Assembly (NCBI RefSeq): GCF_954871325.1
Contig: NC_088776.1
Coordinates: forward strand, 21,681,508 to 21,745,507
From: Gordionus sp. m RMFG-2023
Lineage: Eukaryota; Nematomorpha; Gordioida; Chordodea; Parachordodidae
Direction of reading: 5' to 3'
Length of the DNA stretch: 64,000 nt
Both the position numbers and the translations under genes were made by a program. The notes beneath the pieces are model-generated. The model did not search any database and was not told where the DNA came from. It saw nothing but the letters and a program-made list of their open reading frames with translations. Below are positions 1-12,008 of the stretch, piece by piece; positions within the stretch are counted from its first letter, which is position 1; each line of letters begins with the position of its first letter.

Positions 1-89
1 GGGATCCATTGAGGGTGAGGTAATGTGGTTTATTTTGAAGTAATTAACCATTTTGATGAAATAAGGGAATTGAATTATGATGAAGTTAG

Positions 90-191
90 AATAATATTCA
101 ATGTTAGAGGTGGATAGTTATTTTGATTTAGTGTCTGCAGAATAATATCCAATGTTAGAGGTGGATAGTTATTTTGATTTAGTGTCTGCAT
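90..191. repeat. 51-bp tandem duplication
   Basis: Two adjacent, nearly identical copies of a 51-base unit that includes ATGTTAGAGGTGGATAGTT. They begin around 90 and 141 and differ by about one base, so the duplication is recent. No gene overlaps it. Confidence 0.85.
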
Positions 192-1312
192 TTGATATAT
201 ATATAAATGGGTTAGGAATTTATATGATATATTAGATGTGTAATATTTTTTTTCCCAAATTATGAAATCTTTATATTTAATATATTTTTTTTTTGTTAAA
301 TTATAAAATTTTATAAAAAGTTATATTTGCAATTATTATATTATTTTTATGGTATGCAATGATTGAAGGGAAATATTTTTACAGATAAGGTCAGCCCGTG
401 TTGATGGGTATGCCTTGAGGTGAGAATATTGTTTAGTTTGCATACTGGAGAAAGTTTTTTTTTTGGTGTAAATTTTTTTTGTAAATTTATGCTGCATAAT
501 ACATTTTTTTTATTTTTGTAATAATTTTATAGCACATCACATTTTACTATTTAATTATGAACATATTTTTTAAAGAAAAGACTCAAATTATTTTATATTG
601 TGAAGGTATATTAAAAATTCTTTACATATGTACCATATAGCCCATTATATTCTCAATTGTTGTTATTTTGCATTCTACATTTTTGTGAATTTGTGCTAAC
701 TGTGATGACAGAGTTAGGTAGAAATGGTATATTTTTCTTAGGATACTGAGTAATTCCTAGATGGGAAATATTGTATTTTCTACGTATTATATTTGTTCCT
801 TCATATAAAATATTAAATGTATTTGTATATGGATATATTGTAATTTTAGGTAGAATCTTTGTTTGGCAGAGTTTCGCAATTATTTGTAATACCTAAGGAT
901 GGATTTTTCTATTCATTTTAGGAAATATTTACATAAATGTAGCTTTGTTTTTTTACATGACAGAAGGAAAAGTACATGTGTTGAAATTGCATTTCACACA
1001 CAGACAATATGTTCACATTACATTATTATATGTAATATCATTATTTCTTAATTACCATGAATCATATCCAAATAATGTGTATTATAGCTCATATTTCCCA
1101 AATGTCTTAAAATGAATGAATTATTATGTTTTGCTGATATTACATTGTCCATATTAATGTTGCATAGATTATAAATGCAGATACCCCAATGTACAGGTCA
1201 TTATTGATAATATGTGTTTTCGCGATTATATATTGAAAGGTATCGGCGATATTATATTATAAATCATCATAAGGGAAGACGATTCGACAAATTCCCTGAA
1301 CGTCTTCAAGGC
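192..1312. other. A+T-rich stretch with no recognisable feature
   Basis: About 1.1 kb of A+T-rich sequence with poly-T runs. I see no open frame with family-like wording, no RNA gene and no clear terminal repeats. Confidence 0.5.
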
Positions 1313-1416
1313 GTCTCGATACAATTCAAAAAGGTGATTCGATACAATTCAAAGAGGTGATTCGATACAATTCAAAGGGGTGATTCGATACAATTCAAAG
1401 AGGTGATTCGATACAA
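1313..1416. repeat. 23-bp minisatellite, about 4.5 copies
   Basis: Tandem copies of a 23-base unit built on GATTCGATACAATTCAAAG, with one or two substitutions between copies (AAAAAGG, AAAGAGG, AAAGGGG). The array ends just before the hairpin at 1461. Confidence 0.85.
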
Positions 1417-1460
1417 CAACACCACAGAGAGAGGGACGCTGGGCTTGTGAAGGGTGGGCG

Positions 1461-2078
1461 TGTTGTAACTGTTGAAAAAAAGAAGAAATAAATTTAATAT
1501 AATACATCAAATGTCAGTTATTTTCTGACAGGGAAATTAAGTTTTCCTTGGGGGAAGAAGTGGAGATAGGGATCACGGGGTGTATTTCATTGTTCGGAAA
1601 AACCCGTAGTTGGAGATTAAGAGATATTGAATTAGATGTCAGCTGTGGACCTTTGGATGTCAGCTGTGGACCTTTGAGAAATGAAGAATTGGATAATTAT
1701 ATTATGTTATATTTTTCTACATATTTTATGTTAGATTGTTGTGGTTTTATTGGAAATAAAGATAATTATGTTAAATATGGATCGTCGTTAATGGTCAATG
1801 GTATTTATTTAATATTATTAGAAAGAATTATTTTGGGTTGTTAAGTTATATAATTGAGAGTAAAGGGCATTTTTGTTATATTTAAGGTAACTTGTAATAT
1901 TATCTAATCCAATATCTCTTAATCTCCAACTACGGGTTTTTCCGAACAATGAAATACACCCCGTGATCCCTATCTCCACTTCTTCCCCAAAGGAAAACTT
2001 AATTTCCCTGTCAGAAAATAACTGACATTTGATGTATTATATTAAATTTATTTCTTCTTTTTTTCAACAGTTACAACA
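1461..2078. repeat. Long inverted repeat (hairpin) with 174-bp arms
   Basis: The left arm (about 1461-1634, starting TGTTGTAACTGTTG) is repeated almost perfectly in reverse orientation at about 1905-2078 (ending CAACAGTTACAACA). The 270-base spacer contains a 21-bp motif, GATGTCAGCTGTGGACCTTT, twice in tandem (about 1636-1677). An open frame of 98 codons runs through the left arm and spacer, but its wording is unlike any family I know and its first half is simply the arm, so I do not call it a gene. I see no clear target duplication. The arms could be a foldback MITE or two short repeats in head-to-head arrangement. Confidence 0.85.
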
Positions 2079-5000
2079 ATAATTATTATCAAGAATTATT
2101 ATTTTTAAATCAAAATATCTAAGTCACCCAAATATTACCATTTCTATGCCTAGAGGGAAAATACCAAATTGATAAAGTTAGATAAAATAATGGTTTCGAG
2201 GAGTTATTCTAAATGTATTGAATTGAGAAATCTGGAACAGTAGAATTATATCTAAATAAATGATACATATTTAACAATTGCCGACCTGGTTACCAAGAGC
2301 GTGAGTATCTGAAGAGGCAGATGGTTTTTTCTGGTTACACTTGACGAACTCGATTCCCTGGTTGTTCGATACATAGTTAAATCATCTTCGTTAGCGGAGG
2401 AGTGGTATGTTAATGCGTGGTAACAGTGTGGTTACCTAACGGTCTCTTATTTCTATTTACAATTGTTTGGAGGCTATGAGCTAAGGATACCATCGATGGG
2501 GAATACATTGGATTCGAGCATGTTTGTATCCAGGACTGAAAAGAGTGAGGGTTTTGTGAAAACCTTAGTGAGATTTTATATATGCTCGCTTTCCTCTTTA
2601 CTGCTGATTATTAAACAATCTAGATAGTTTTTGTCATAGAAACACTCAAATCATCCTTGTTATACTGTGGTAATATATTTGGTACATAGGATATGCCCAA
2701 TGGAATCCTATAATATTAAAATACCTGTTTTTGTATTGGTAGATAAGTAGTATTCTTAAACTTTGGATCAATCGGAAGCTGCAGAATTTCTGAAAGCCAT
2801 TATAAAAAAATTTCCACCTTTAGAACCTGATAATTAAATTGCAAAACTTTGGGATAAAATAGTATTCGCACTGTAAGGCTGAATTTGAAGTCATCTTAAA
2901 ATCTACTTAATCAATCAGAAGCTGCAAAGAGATATTCCTGGGATCCATTAGAATAATTCGCCTTACTGACGATCAAATTGTAAAACTTTGGGATAAGATA
3001 GTATTCGCACTGTAAGGCTGGATTAGAAAGAAGTCATCTAAAATTCTGCATTTATTTTTAAACATTCCCATTATCTTTCTGACATATATTGTTTGGGTAA
3101 CCAATTTAACTTGCTCTTTCAAAGAGTCTATTTTACTCTATTCCAGTGGAGATCAATCAATAATTTTGGGTGATAGGCTTTCATGGTACTTTGACTGCAC
3201 TGTCCAATTTTCGGGTAATTTTACTAAGAAATTACTGAAAGTTTATAAATCACATATGTGAATTTCTTACTCTCTGTAGGAGTATAGACCGGACTCCTTT
3301 CTCTTAAACTAAATATGACAACTCTTTGTTCTAAGGGCAACCCTCCATGGAAATCTAAAAAATGCATATAGTAAGTCTTGTTATTCACTGTCAACTACAT
3401 TGGTAGTGGGAAGAGGGGGGCCAGATAAAACCATGTTGGGGGAAGGGGGGAGTTAAGGGGTATTATGATTTTGTCTCAATTTTATTTAGAGGGATATTGG
3501 GGAGAACAAATATTTTTTATTTTAATTATATATATATATATATTCCTTAGGCGCCTAGGATTATCAACCAAAAAATATTCGTGAATGATAAATCATAGCA
3601 TAAAATTTTAGAGATGATACGTTACGATCAAACCTAATGAAACACAGAAATGGAAATGGACTAGCAAAGAATCTTTTTTTTAATATTAAATTTTTTTTAT
3701 GATGAATTTATTTTAATCATCTTTCATGGAACTAATTTATTACTTGAAGAATGTTTGTGTGTGTGGGGAGGAGGTTACAAGAAGAGTGATTTATTAAAAA
3801 TAAATTGGTATTTTTTAGGGAGGCGGGGTAAATATTTTAAATGTTGCTTCATTAAGGTCGTGGAATAGCTCTTGTGATTTTAGCATCAATAGCGCAATGG
3901 GGTATAACCTATAATGAAGAAGTGTTGGTAAGTATGGATTTTATTATTTTTATTTTAGAACATTTATTTGATAGAAAACACAAAAGATCATTCCCAGGAA
4001 AAAATTAGACAAACAATTTTTCTTTAAATTATCAAAAAGCCTTCCTCGCCCCTCCCTTCCTCATAAATTGAGAGTTTGCCCGGAATTCCAGTTACCATTT
4101 ATAAGAAGTAGGAATTATAATTTAATAATAGGCACGAAATCTTTCCATTTTTACTAAAAAAATGTTCTCGTTTTCATCTTTGTAGGAAAATTTTTATTTA
4201 TGAAAAAATAGAAATGAATGGTATAATATTTGTTGCTATACGTGCCATTAAATAGGTCATATAGCGCCTAGATGTCCTTATACTGCGATAATATTCTCAA
4301 TAAATATATAAAAAATTTGCAAAACGACAATTATATATTTTATTAAATTTCAAAAAATTAAAAATTGGAAGGGAAGTAGGGAGCGTTTAATCCCCTATAT
4401 AATTTTGATTACTTTAAAATTAAAAAAAATTATTAATACAAATATTTGCATGTTAAGCCAGTGAAATCATTTCAAAAACCCACAAATTTTTATAATGTTT
4501 GAAGGCTTCTCTGGGGTATAAGAATATTTTTTTCAAATTTATTCCACAATTTTTGAATTACATACAAATGGTTTTATTATATTTTAAAATATAACTACTA
4601 TGTTTAAAAATGCTAAATAGGAAGTAGTGGGGTATGGACTGGTTATCCATAATGATATCCAGGATATTGAACTTATGGACGGTAAAAGAGATATATTCAA
4701 TCTAGGATGGGAATGTCTACATCATTGGGATAATGATATAAATTGAGTTAACGAGGATGACAATAAATATGTTGAAATCGCAGTGGATAATATGTTAATC
4801 ATTACCGCAGGGATACTCTTGATATTTTGACATTTAAGGAAAATAACAATTATACCACCTTATTTAATAATTTCACTAATGTTTCTAAATCGGTGTATGA
4901 TAACATTTTTATCCAGAATGATAACAGAGAAATTAATACAGATTTGGTGAAATTCATAGATAATAAAAATGGTTCAACATAAACAAATATCAATGATAAA

Positions 5001-5352
5001 CAGATAAATAATAATGGGATTGTGAAGAATAATTATAATATTACCACTAATGATAAAGATATTGTTTGATATTCAAATGAAGATAAGAGTTTATTTAACC
5101 AGATTACTGCCTATTATGCCAGCATGGCTTATACAAAATATAATCAATGAACAAATCAAAATTCCTGGGAACATATGCCCATATATTTCAGACCTTTATG
5201 AAGATTTATGCCAGCATTATTATATTATATCATTAATGTGTTAATATTATATTCTAACGTATAAGCTTTTTTGAAGTTTAGACATATTTTATTTATGTTT
5301 GGGTACATAGTATAATAGCCAATACCTATTTTTATTTTAAAGAAAAGGGGAG
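2079..5352 (+). pseudogene. Degraded coding-like tract, family not recognised
   Basis: This 3.3-kb stretch is less uniformly A+T than its surroundings and has several protein-like segments without long open frames. An Asn-rich stretch at about 4620-5250 ends in a hydrophobic run. A short hydrophobic exon-like piece sits before a strong GTAAGTATGG donor-like sequence near 3930. The tract lies directly upstream of a purine-rich segment and a possible LTR at 5353, so it may be the inside of an old LTR element, but I find no reverse transcriptase or integrase wording. It is broken in several places. Treat it as an unidentified fossil. Confidence 0.3.
2765..3045. repeat. Diverged tandem duplication, unit about 140-150 bp
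   Basis: Two adjacent blocks share ATCAATC(G/A)GAAGCTGCA and, further on, AACTTTGGGATAA followed by TAGTATTCGCACTGTAAGGC. Their spacing implies a unit of about 140-150 bases. The copies have diverged and differ by small insertions. Confidence 0.7.
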
Positions 5353-5697
5353 ATGTTGGAGAGATTTAATTAAATATAAAATTATAAGATAAAAATGTTA
5401 TTTGGTTTTCAAAAATGTTAGGATATGTGGGAATTTATAACCTAACTGTATAAAATTTGTATGTCGTTTTTTGAGGGTTTTAAAGAGAAGGAAAGTATTT
5501 AATTTTTGGGTTAGTCAAGAATGTAAAATAATTATAGTACAATTATGGTAATAATGGCGATTTAAAATATTCTGCTTTAAAATATCCGGCCCGTATCCTG
5601 AGTAGGGTCTGCGGGTCTCTTTAATACTTATGTTGTACTAATATTTAAAATTAACGATTAAACTGAAAAAAGGGATTTTTCAACAGAAACTACAACA
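5353..5697 (+). mobile_element. Possible LTR (solo or 3' end) of an old LTR retrotransposon
   Basis: A purine-rich tract (about 5338-5352, AAAGAAAAGGGGAGA) is followed by TGTTGGAGAG. About 345 bases later lies a sequence ending CTACAACA. A purine tract followed by a TG...CA unit is how a 3' LTR looks in Ty1/Copia- and Ty3-like elements. No matching 5' LTR was found, so the call rests on the ends only and the boundaries are tentative. Confidence 0.3.
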
Positions 5698-5698
5698 G

Positions 5699-6019
5699 GA
5701 AGTGTTAGATTCTATCTCTCCATGTAAAAAAGTATGGTGTCCAAAAATGATTTCTCTTTTATGGAATCTACATTTATGCTTCGCAGAAATCGATAAATCG
5801 AAATATATTAAATATACTTTTACGTTCCTCGTCATTATTCCTGAGGGAATCGCACAAGACGAATAGAGGGCTATCGTAGTATCATTATTAGGAGCGCTGG
5901 CTAGCTCAAGTGCAATAGGTGAGAAACTCAGAGGTGGGGAGAATTTTTTGATGGGATTGAGAACCTGCGCTGAGTCTATGGTGTGCTCTTTACCATCATT
6001 AATAAATTTAGATATCTAG
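5699..6019 (+). pseudogene. Interrupted coding-like stretch of about 107 codons, unknown
   Basis: One frame gives mostly uninterrupted protein-like wording, including segments such as SISPCKKVWCPK, FLVIIPEGIAQDE and SLLGALASSSAIGEKLRGG, of mixed composition unlike random A+T-rich DNA. I do not recognise the family. It lies immediately after the possible LTR and could be an element remnant or a decayed host exon. No splice structure could be defined. Confidence 0.25.
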
Positions 6020-9000
6020 AATGATTAGAACCTACGTTTAAATAAAATGGTGCACACCAGGTATGGTCTTCCTTATCCGTTCAACACAAATAGTACATAA
6101 ATACAAATCCTAGTTATATAATATAAATTAATTATATTCTAAGGAAAAGGTTTAGACTTGATAAAAATTTAATATAAAAAAATTAATTGCTAAAGGAAAA
6201 ATGTTAGTCTCCACCCGTTTATAAAATATTCTCCCTATTTATACTATTTCTTATGAGTCCAACTTATCCAACCAATCGCATAACGTAATTTTCCATAAAT
6301 TTGTGGGATATTTTTATGTGTATAAATTGTTTTGCTAATCCGAGTAAACAAAAAACAAATTTATTCAACTAAAGGCTTGCTCAATTATATAATATGAACA
6401 TAATTTAATGTCACTTCCCTCTCAGTGCTCTCTAACAAGGGATGTACGATGGGAGGGGGGGGGGGGGCTCTGTGTTATTGGCTTAGGAAAGTCTATAAAA
6501 TTCTATTCTCAAATTTTTTTAAATTAAATTTATTAATACTTTTTAATTATTATTTTATATTTTTAATATACCAATCTGCCTCAATATAAAAAAAAGACCA
6601 ACAATTTCTCATGACACACAATTTTTTAAATTATAAAACTCATGAAGGATTTATATTTTTTAAATGAACCTTTAAAAAGTTATAGTTCAATCCTTTACCT
6701 ATGTAAAAAAATTTAAAAAGATATATTTTTCTTTAGTAGATCTCTAAAAATTCTATTTTTTTGACTCAAGCCTGACCGAAATTTTTATTAATTAATAAGC
6801 TTGAGATTTTTACATATGTTTAGGTAGAGCCCACTTCGGGACAAATTTTTATTTTAGATCTGAGCTCAGTCCAGAATTTTTAATTAAAATGTATAAATTA
6901 AGTGCATTAAATGGCCATTTGCTTTGTCCACAGAAAAATTCGAATTATCATTTTATATTGATAAAGGAAGAGAAAATATCATTTTCTATATTATTTTTTA
7001 TAAATTTTAACCTTTTATTATCTAGCCATTTTAAAATTATCATAAAATCAAAAATAGGACTTGATTGACTATAAAAGGTCCACCATATGCTTTTAAAAAC
7101 CTTCATAAGGTTAAATTTTAGTTATGTGACCCTTTGCTTAATTGACCCAAATTTTTTTAAATGGAATAGTGTCAATTAATTTCATGAGTCTTCTCATAAT
7201 TCCCCATTATATTTCTTATTTGGATACATTTCTGATATATCTATTCTAATATCTAACAATCATCTCTTGTTTGAATGATTATCACCGGGCTCTATCCTTT
7301 TGAAGCACGTATCCACCTGCCGAAAATATAAAACTTTTTGATCGGTAAATTCCTAAAAGAATACATCTTTAAATAACATTGCCCCAAATAAAGGGCACCT
7401 TTAATCAAATATCTCATTACAAATTAATTTGGAGGTTCCGGAAAGCCGAATTATATTCACTTGAGATACCTCTAAGTATTTTAAGCCTTTTTTATTATAA
7501 TTGTACCCGATCATATTTTTTAAAAGTTTATCTCAATTTTCCTTGCAACTTTTCTAGACAATATGCAACTGTGCTCTTTGATTTTTGAATTTTATCTTGA
7601 ACTCTAGGTCTATGATTTTTTTTAGATCAGCAGCAATTGCGATTTCCCTTATCTATTGGCATCAGTTCTAATTAATAAGTATTCACTTTCGCCAATCATG
7701 AGATAGGAAGAATGAACAAATTAGGAAAAATTTAGTTTTTTTAAAATTATTTACTTAATATTATATTAACAAATAAAAAACTCTTTTGAATATAAATCCG
7801 TCAATACCATTCGATTTTATATTGTGGCTTTTTTTTCGAATCCCTACCCGTTTTAAATCTTGCCTTAATTCTGAAATGGCTGGAATAAAATGAACGTTTC
7901 AACGTTTACATACATAAAAAATTATATTCTAGATATCCTTAAGACCTCATTTTTAGTAAACGCGTTATGTTCAAGAGTTGCGTTATTTAACCTTACGTTA
8001 TTAATTAAGCCAATAAATAGGTGCAAATTTTTAAATATGAAACATTATGATGATAACGCTATGATAAAATTTTAAAAACATATGTTGCCATATGTTGATA
8101 AAATATATGCGATACGAAAAGGTATATTTTTCTTAAATCTTAGTTTAATCTTAAATTAGTTATTAAAACTGAATCATAACACTGCGTTAAATAACACAAA
8201 TCTTGAAGATATCGCATTTACTATAAAGGGCTAAAGCTTCTTTTAAAAAATTAACGTTCTTATATATTTTTTTTAATTTTAAAAAGAACGTTGCACGAAA
8301 ATAAATGGTAATTATGTTACTACCAAGTAAACATATAGCAATTTGTTAAACAACAACCAGATTTTCTAAACAATGAACAATTTTTAAATGCAATAAGACC
8401 CCTTTTACTTGTGATATATATAAATATTAAGAAATGGAATCACCCGGTCGTTTTCGATTAACTATATATATGATATATGCCTTGTAGCATACATCCAGCT
8501 AATTAGAGCTTCGGAAGAAAAAACTCGATCCTTGCTAAATTTGATGTAAGATCTATGCGATTATTGATAAACACTCCCAGATTAGCAGACCATTTTAGAA
8601 AACTATAATTTTTTATTATATATTATAACTATATGTGGTAGTGTCGATCCAAACAAAAAAATACAAAATACCGATTCGTTCAATACTGCCTTTAGTGATA
8701 ATAACTAACAACAATCAAAAAAATAAACTATCGTTTTCTGGCAGAGTAGTATATGTTTAAATTTAATTTTTCAGAGGAGGACAAAATTTTCAAATAACAT
8801 AAAAATTCTCTAAAATATATTTTAAAAATAACGTTTTATTTTTTCCCAGGAACCACTCCTTTCTGGGTGTCCCTGGTAAGAAACTTTTTTAAATTTATAA
8901 ATGAAAGTTAATATTTTAAATTTAAATAAAAATATTTAAAAAAATAAACATTTACATATAAGATCTTCATATATTCTAAATCTATAACCGTCAAGCCCAA

Positions 9001-9833
9001 ATTAACCCCGTTACTGATAGTATTATTTTCTTAACGTTTGTCTCTATTAAGCATTTATAAATGTTAATAAACGATTTTTAGGTTTACTAAAAAAAAAAAA
9101 TTCGTTTTTTTTCACGTTAATGGTGCTATATTGAAAATTGACTTTTAAATAATGACTATATGTCTATAAAGAGGTCTGCAATGAGCGAAATTTTTATCAT
9201 AAAAGTGTTGTGTTTTTAATTATTTTATAATTCATATTATCTTTTGTTTGTACAATATTCGTTTCTTTTTTTATTTGCTACAATTTATATTTTTCTTTGT
9301 TTGTACGATATTCGCTTATACCGAGCCTGTTTTGATTTTATCCTCAAAACTGGTTCTAGCCAGTTTTCGAGATTGACGATAATATTTTGTTATTGTTGTT
9401 TAATTGTAAAAGGGGTATTATATATAGACCCCCCAAAATGAATTACGACCATTAAAATTACGTCGTTTTGCTTCTTGATTATTTTTATTGTAGATATATT
9501 GATTCTTTTTCTTGATTACCTATGGAGTAAAATAAAATTCGTGTTACGATAATTTCCAGTCTTGGTTATTGAGATTCTATGACTAAGATGATAGCCAAAT
9601 CCGGTCCCCTTGTCTTCTTTATCGACAATCCCGGATTCCCGAACTCCGTAGAGATGTTCTCCTCCCCGATGGTGGGACCCGATGGTCAAAATACAACTAA
9701 AAGCACGCTTGCACATTGTTTTAAATATTTTATAACCCGTCCGCTTATAGGTTTTCATACAAAAGATACATGCCTGCTTGCTTTAAATTAAACTGACTGC
9801 CTTTTTGAAAAAAATCACCCGCTCGCTTACTTT
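6020..9833. other. A+T-rich intergenic region, essentially empty
   Basis: Nearly 4 kb of A+T-rich sequence. A G homopolymer lies at about 6455-6467. Several open frames of 60-70 codons occur (about 7379, 7890 and 9244), but their Leu/Phe/Tyr/Asn-dominated wording is what A+T-rich random sequence gives. The more G+C-rich patch at 9580-9790 is open on both strands without family-like wording. Confidence 0.5.
6455..6467. repeat. Poly-G run (about 13 G)
   Basis: An uninterrupted G homopolymer in otherwise A+T-rich DNA. It may be length-variable, and the assembled length may be inexact. Confidence 0.8.
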
Positions 9834-9953
9834 GCATTCACACTTAGCGCGAATTAGTGACGAAGTATAAAAAAAATTAATGTAAAATTATTATATTTAT
9901 ATCATATTTTATAAACATCGCCCTGAATTCGCGATAATTGTGAATACAGGGTT
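9834..9953. mobile_element. Short palindromic MITE, copy 1
   Basis: About 120 bases bounded by imperfect inverted repeats. The left end reads GCATTCACACTTAGCGCGAA and the right end TTCGCGATAATTGTGAATAC. The A+T interior (ATTATATTTATATCATATTT) is shared with a second copy at 13718-13826, showing that it is a dispersed family. It has no coding capacity. Confidence 0.6.
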
Positions 9954-11182
9954 AATTATTACCACATATAAAAATAAAAATTCAATAGTTAAGATAATAT
10001 AATATAAATATAATTGTTGGATTTAAATTTATTTCCTCATATCAAAAATAAAATAGTAATAAAATATTTATGATTATTTTTATTTAAAATAATGAAAATA
10101 AAATGTTTTTTGTTTAAGTTCTTATTTTAAAAATATGTCAGAAGAATAAAATGCAGATCCATTTTAAAAATAACATTTTTCAATCCGCCAGCCCATTATT
10201 TAATTTTTTAATCCGCCCTTATTAAATGGGCAGGAACCCTTCATTGCAGAGCTCTATCAGGGACCGCTTTTCTAAAATAAACAAAAATTACAAAAACTTG
10301 GTGTGAAAATTTATAATCCCCCCCCTCCCCATGGATTTCGTATTGCCCAATACAAATTAAACAATATTGTTGAATGTTGTCTTATTTACTTTATAGATTG
10401 ATTAAATTTTTTATCGATTTCTTTAACAGTTTGGAACCGGATAGAGTGATTCAAAGCAAAATATGGAAGTATTCAGATCAGCCAAATTATTTTCATAACC
10501 CAATAAACTGAATATTGATATGATGATGGCTACAACATTAATTTGCGTAAAATCGAAGAAGAGGTGATATATATGCCCTTTTTGAAAATAATACCCTAGC
10601 CCATATAAATGTTTTAAGTTTTTTTATAATTGATTTTCCTGAATTAATCATATCGTATCCCTTACCATTCATTATATATATTTTAATAATTTGATATGTA
10701 ATATTTTGATTTTGCAAGATTTAAACTTACCTAATTAAATTTATATTATTCCAATTATGCAATTTCTCTCTCAGATTTATTATGCCTTTTGAAGGGACTA
10801 TTTGATATTTTTATAAAAATTGATTTATATAAACAACTGAACTGGAAATAATCCAAACATTTGATTTGCAAATTATTATGATTTAAGCGTTTAGCTTTTT
10901 TCAAGGTCAAGTTTACCTAATTTATACTAAAAATTATTTACCGATTTATATTTCTATCGCGAAAATCTATTGTGATCTTTAAAGCGGACTATTGATATTA
11001 TTATAAAATAAAACGAGAAGCATATGTTATTTCATATTATTTGGCATACATTTTTAAACAAAATATTTATCATGACGTATTGCCAAATCCCAATCTTAGT
11101 GCTGTTTTTTTGAATATATAAATCAAGTGGTATAAAACAAATTTATTTTATTATAGAAATTCTAAATTTAAATATTACGAAA

Positions 11183-12008
11183 ATGCCAGCGGAAACATAT
11201 TTTTATAGTAAACCTTCTCCTTACTCATTTGAAGAGGTAATTATTTTTTTAAATAGTATATCGATTGAAAAATTATTAGTTTAAAAAGCCTTACAACGAA
11301 TCTGGACAATCTTCCCACCACAATATGACTGGAAAAAAGCGTACTTATCATGATGATAGTTATGGCGATTTAAAATTAAAGCATGATTTATCCCCTTTAC
11401 GGCCTTTATATTCAACTCCATCTTATAACGTCAATCTCATTCGAGAGAAATCATCGCCCTCTTTGGAATATACCTCGTTTATGCGACAACCCCCTTACAC
11501 TTCAACTTCGTCACCCTCTTATGTTTATAATATCAAACCAAAATCCGGTATTAATACGGAAATCGACAATTATTTAAGTGCTTGCATCTACGATTACCCA
11601 CCTAAGAGTGATTTAAGTGTAGGGTACAATCCTAGTTATGGTACTTCTTATCGATATAGTTTTCCATATTCGTATTATCCAGCTTATAGCTCCTATTCTA
11701 GCAATTCTTATCCACTATGGACGAGCTTTAGATCATCATATCCTAATTATTATAGCAGTTCGAATTATTCCTCGCGATATGATTATGGTGGATATCCCTC
11801 TCGCAATTACGACTTATTGGATTATGAAAAAAGTTATTATTCTGAATATTACCCCACCAAGCATAGTTATAAAGACACAGGTAGCTATTATCCTGCTGGA
11901 AAATACAATAATTATGCTGTTTATTATCCTTACAGTAGATATATCGATACTTATTACCCTTTATCCACTTACAAAAGGGGTCTTAGATCATGTTATAATT
12001 TATATTAA
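11183..12008 (+). CDS. Tyrosine/serine-rich low-complexity protein, paralog A (2 exons, 257 aa)
   Basis: Exon 1 is 11183-11236 (18 codons, beginning MPAETYFYSKPSPY); intron 11237-11288 (52 bp, GT-AG, phase 0); exon 2 is 11289-12008. The start is chosen because the preceding exon joins in frame through good splice sites and because paralog B (20676-21765) has the same layout. There is no hydrophobic signal peptide and no membrane segment, so the protein is probably intracellular rather than a secreted cuticle or silk protein. Residues about 1-115 are mixed and include SPLRPLYSTPSYN and INTEIDNYL. From about residue 120 on it is dominated by Tyr and Ser (YYP, SSY, YSS), ending KRGLRSCYNLY. Shared with paralog B are the MPA start, the intron, the (I)(D/N)(N/D)Y motif before the Tyr-rich tract and the LRS..(N/Y)LY tail. 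A polyadenylation signal follows at 12172. I do not recognise the family; a structural or prion-like scaffold role is only inference. Confidence 0.8.

Noticed and set aside
1548-1844. 98-codon open frame
   Set aside because: Its first half is the arm of an inverted repeat and the middle is a 21-bp tandem duplication; no family wording.
9516-9791. Overlapping open frames of 70-80 codons on both strands
   Set aside because: Both strands open in a locally G+C-richer patch, no homology-like wording, no splice partners; most likely chance or a worn element.
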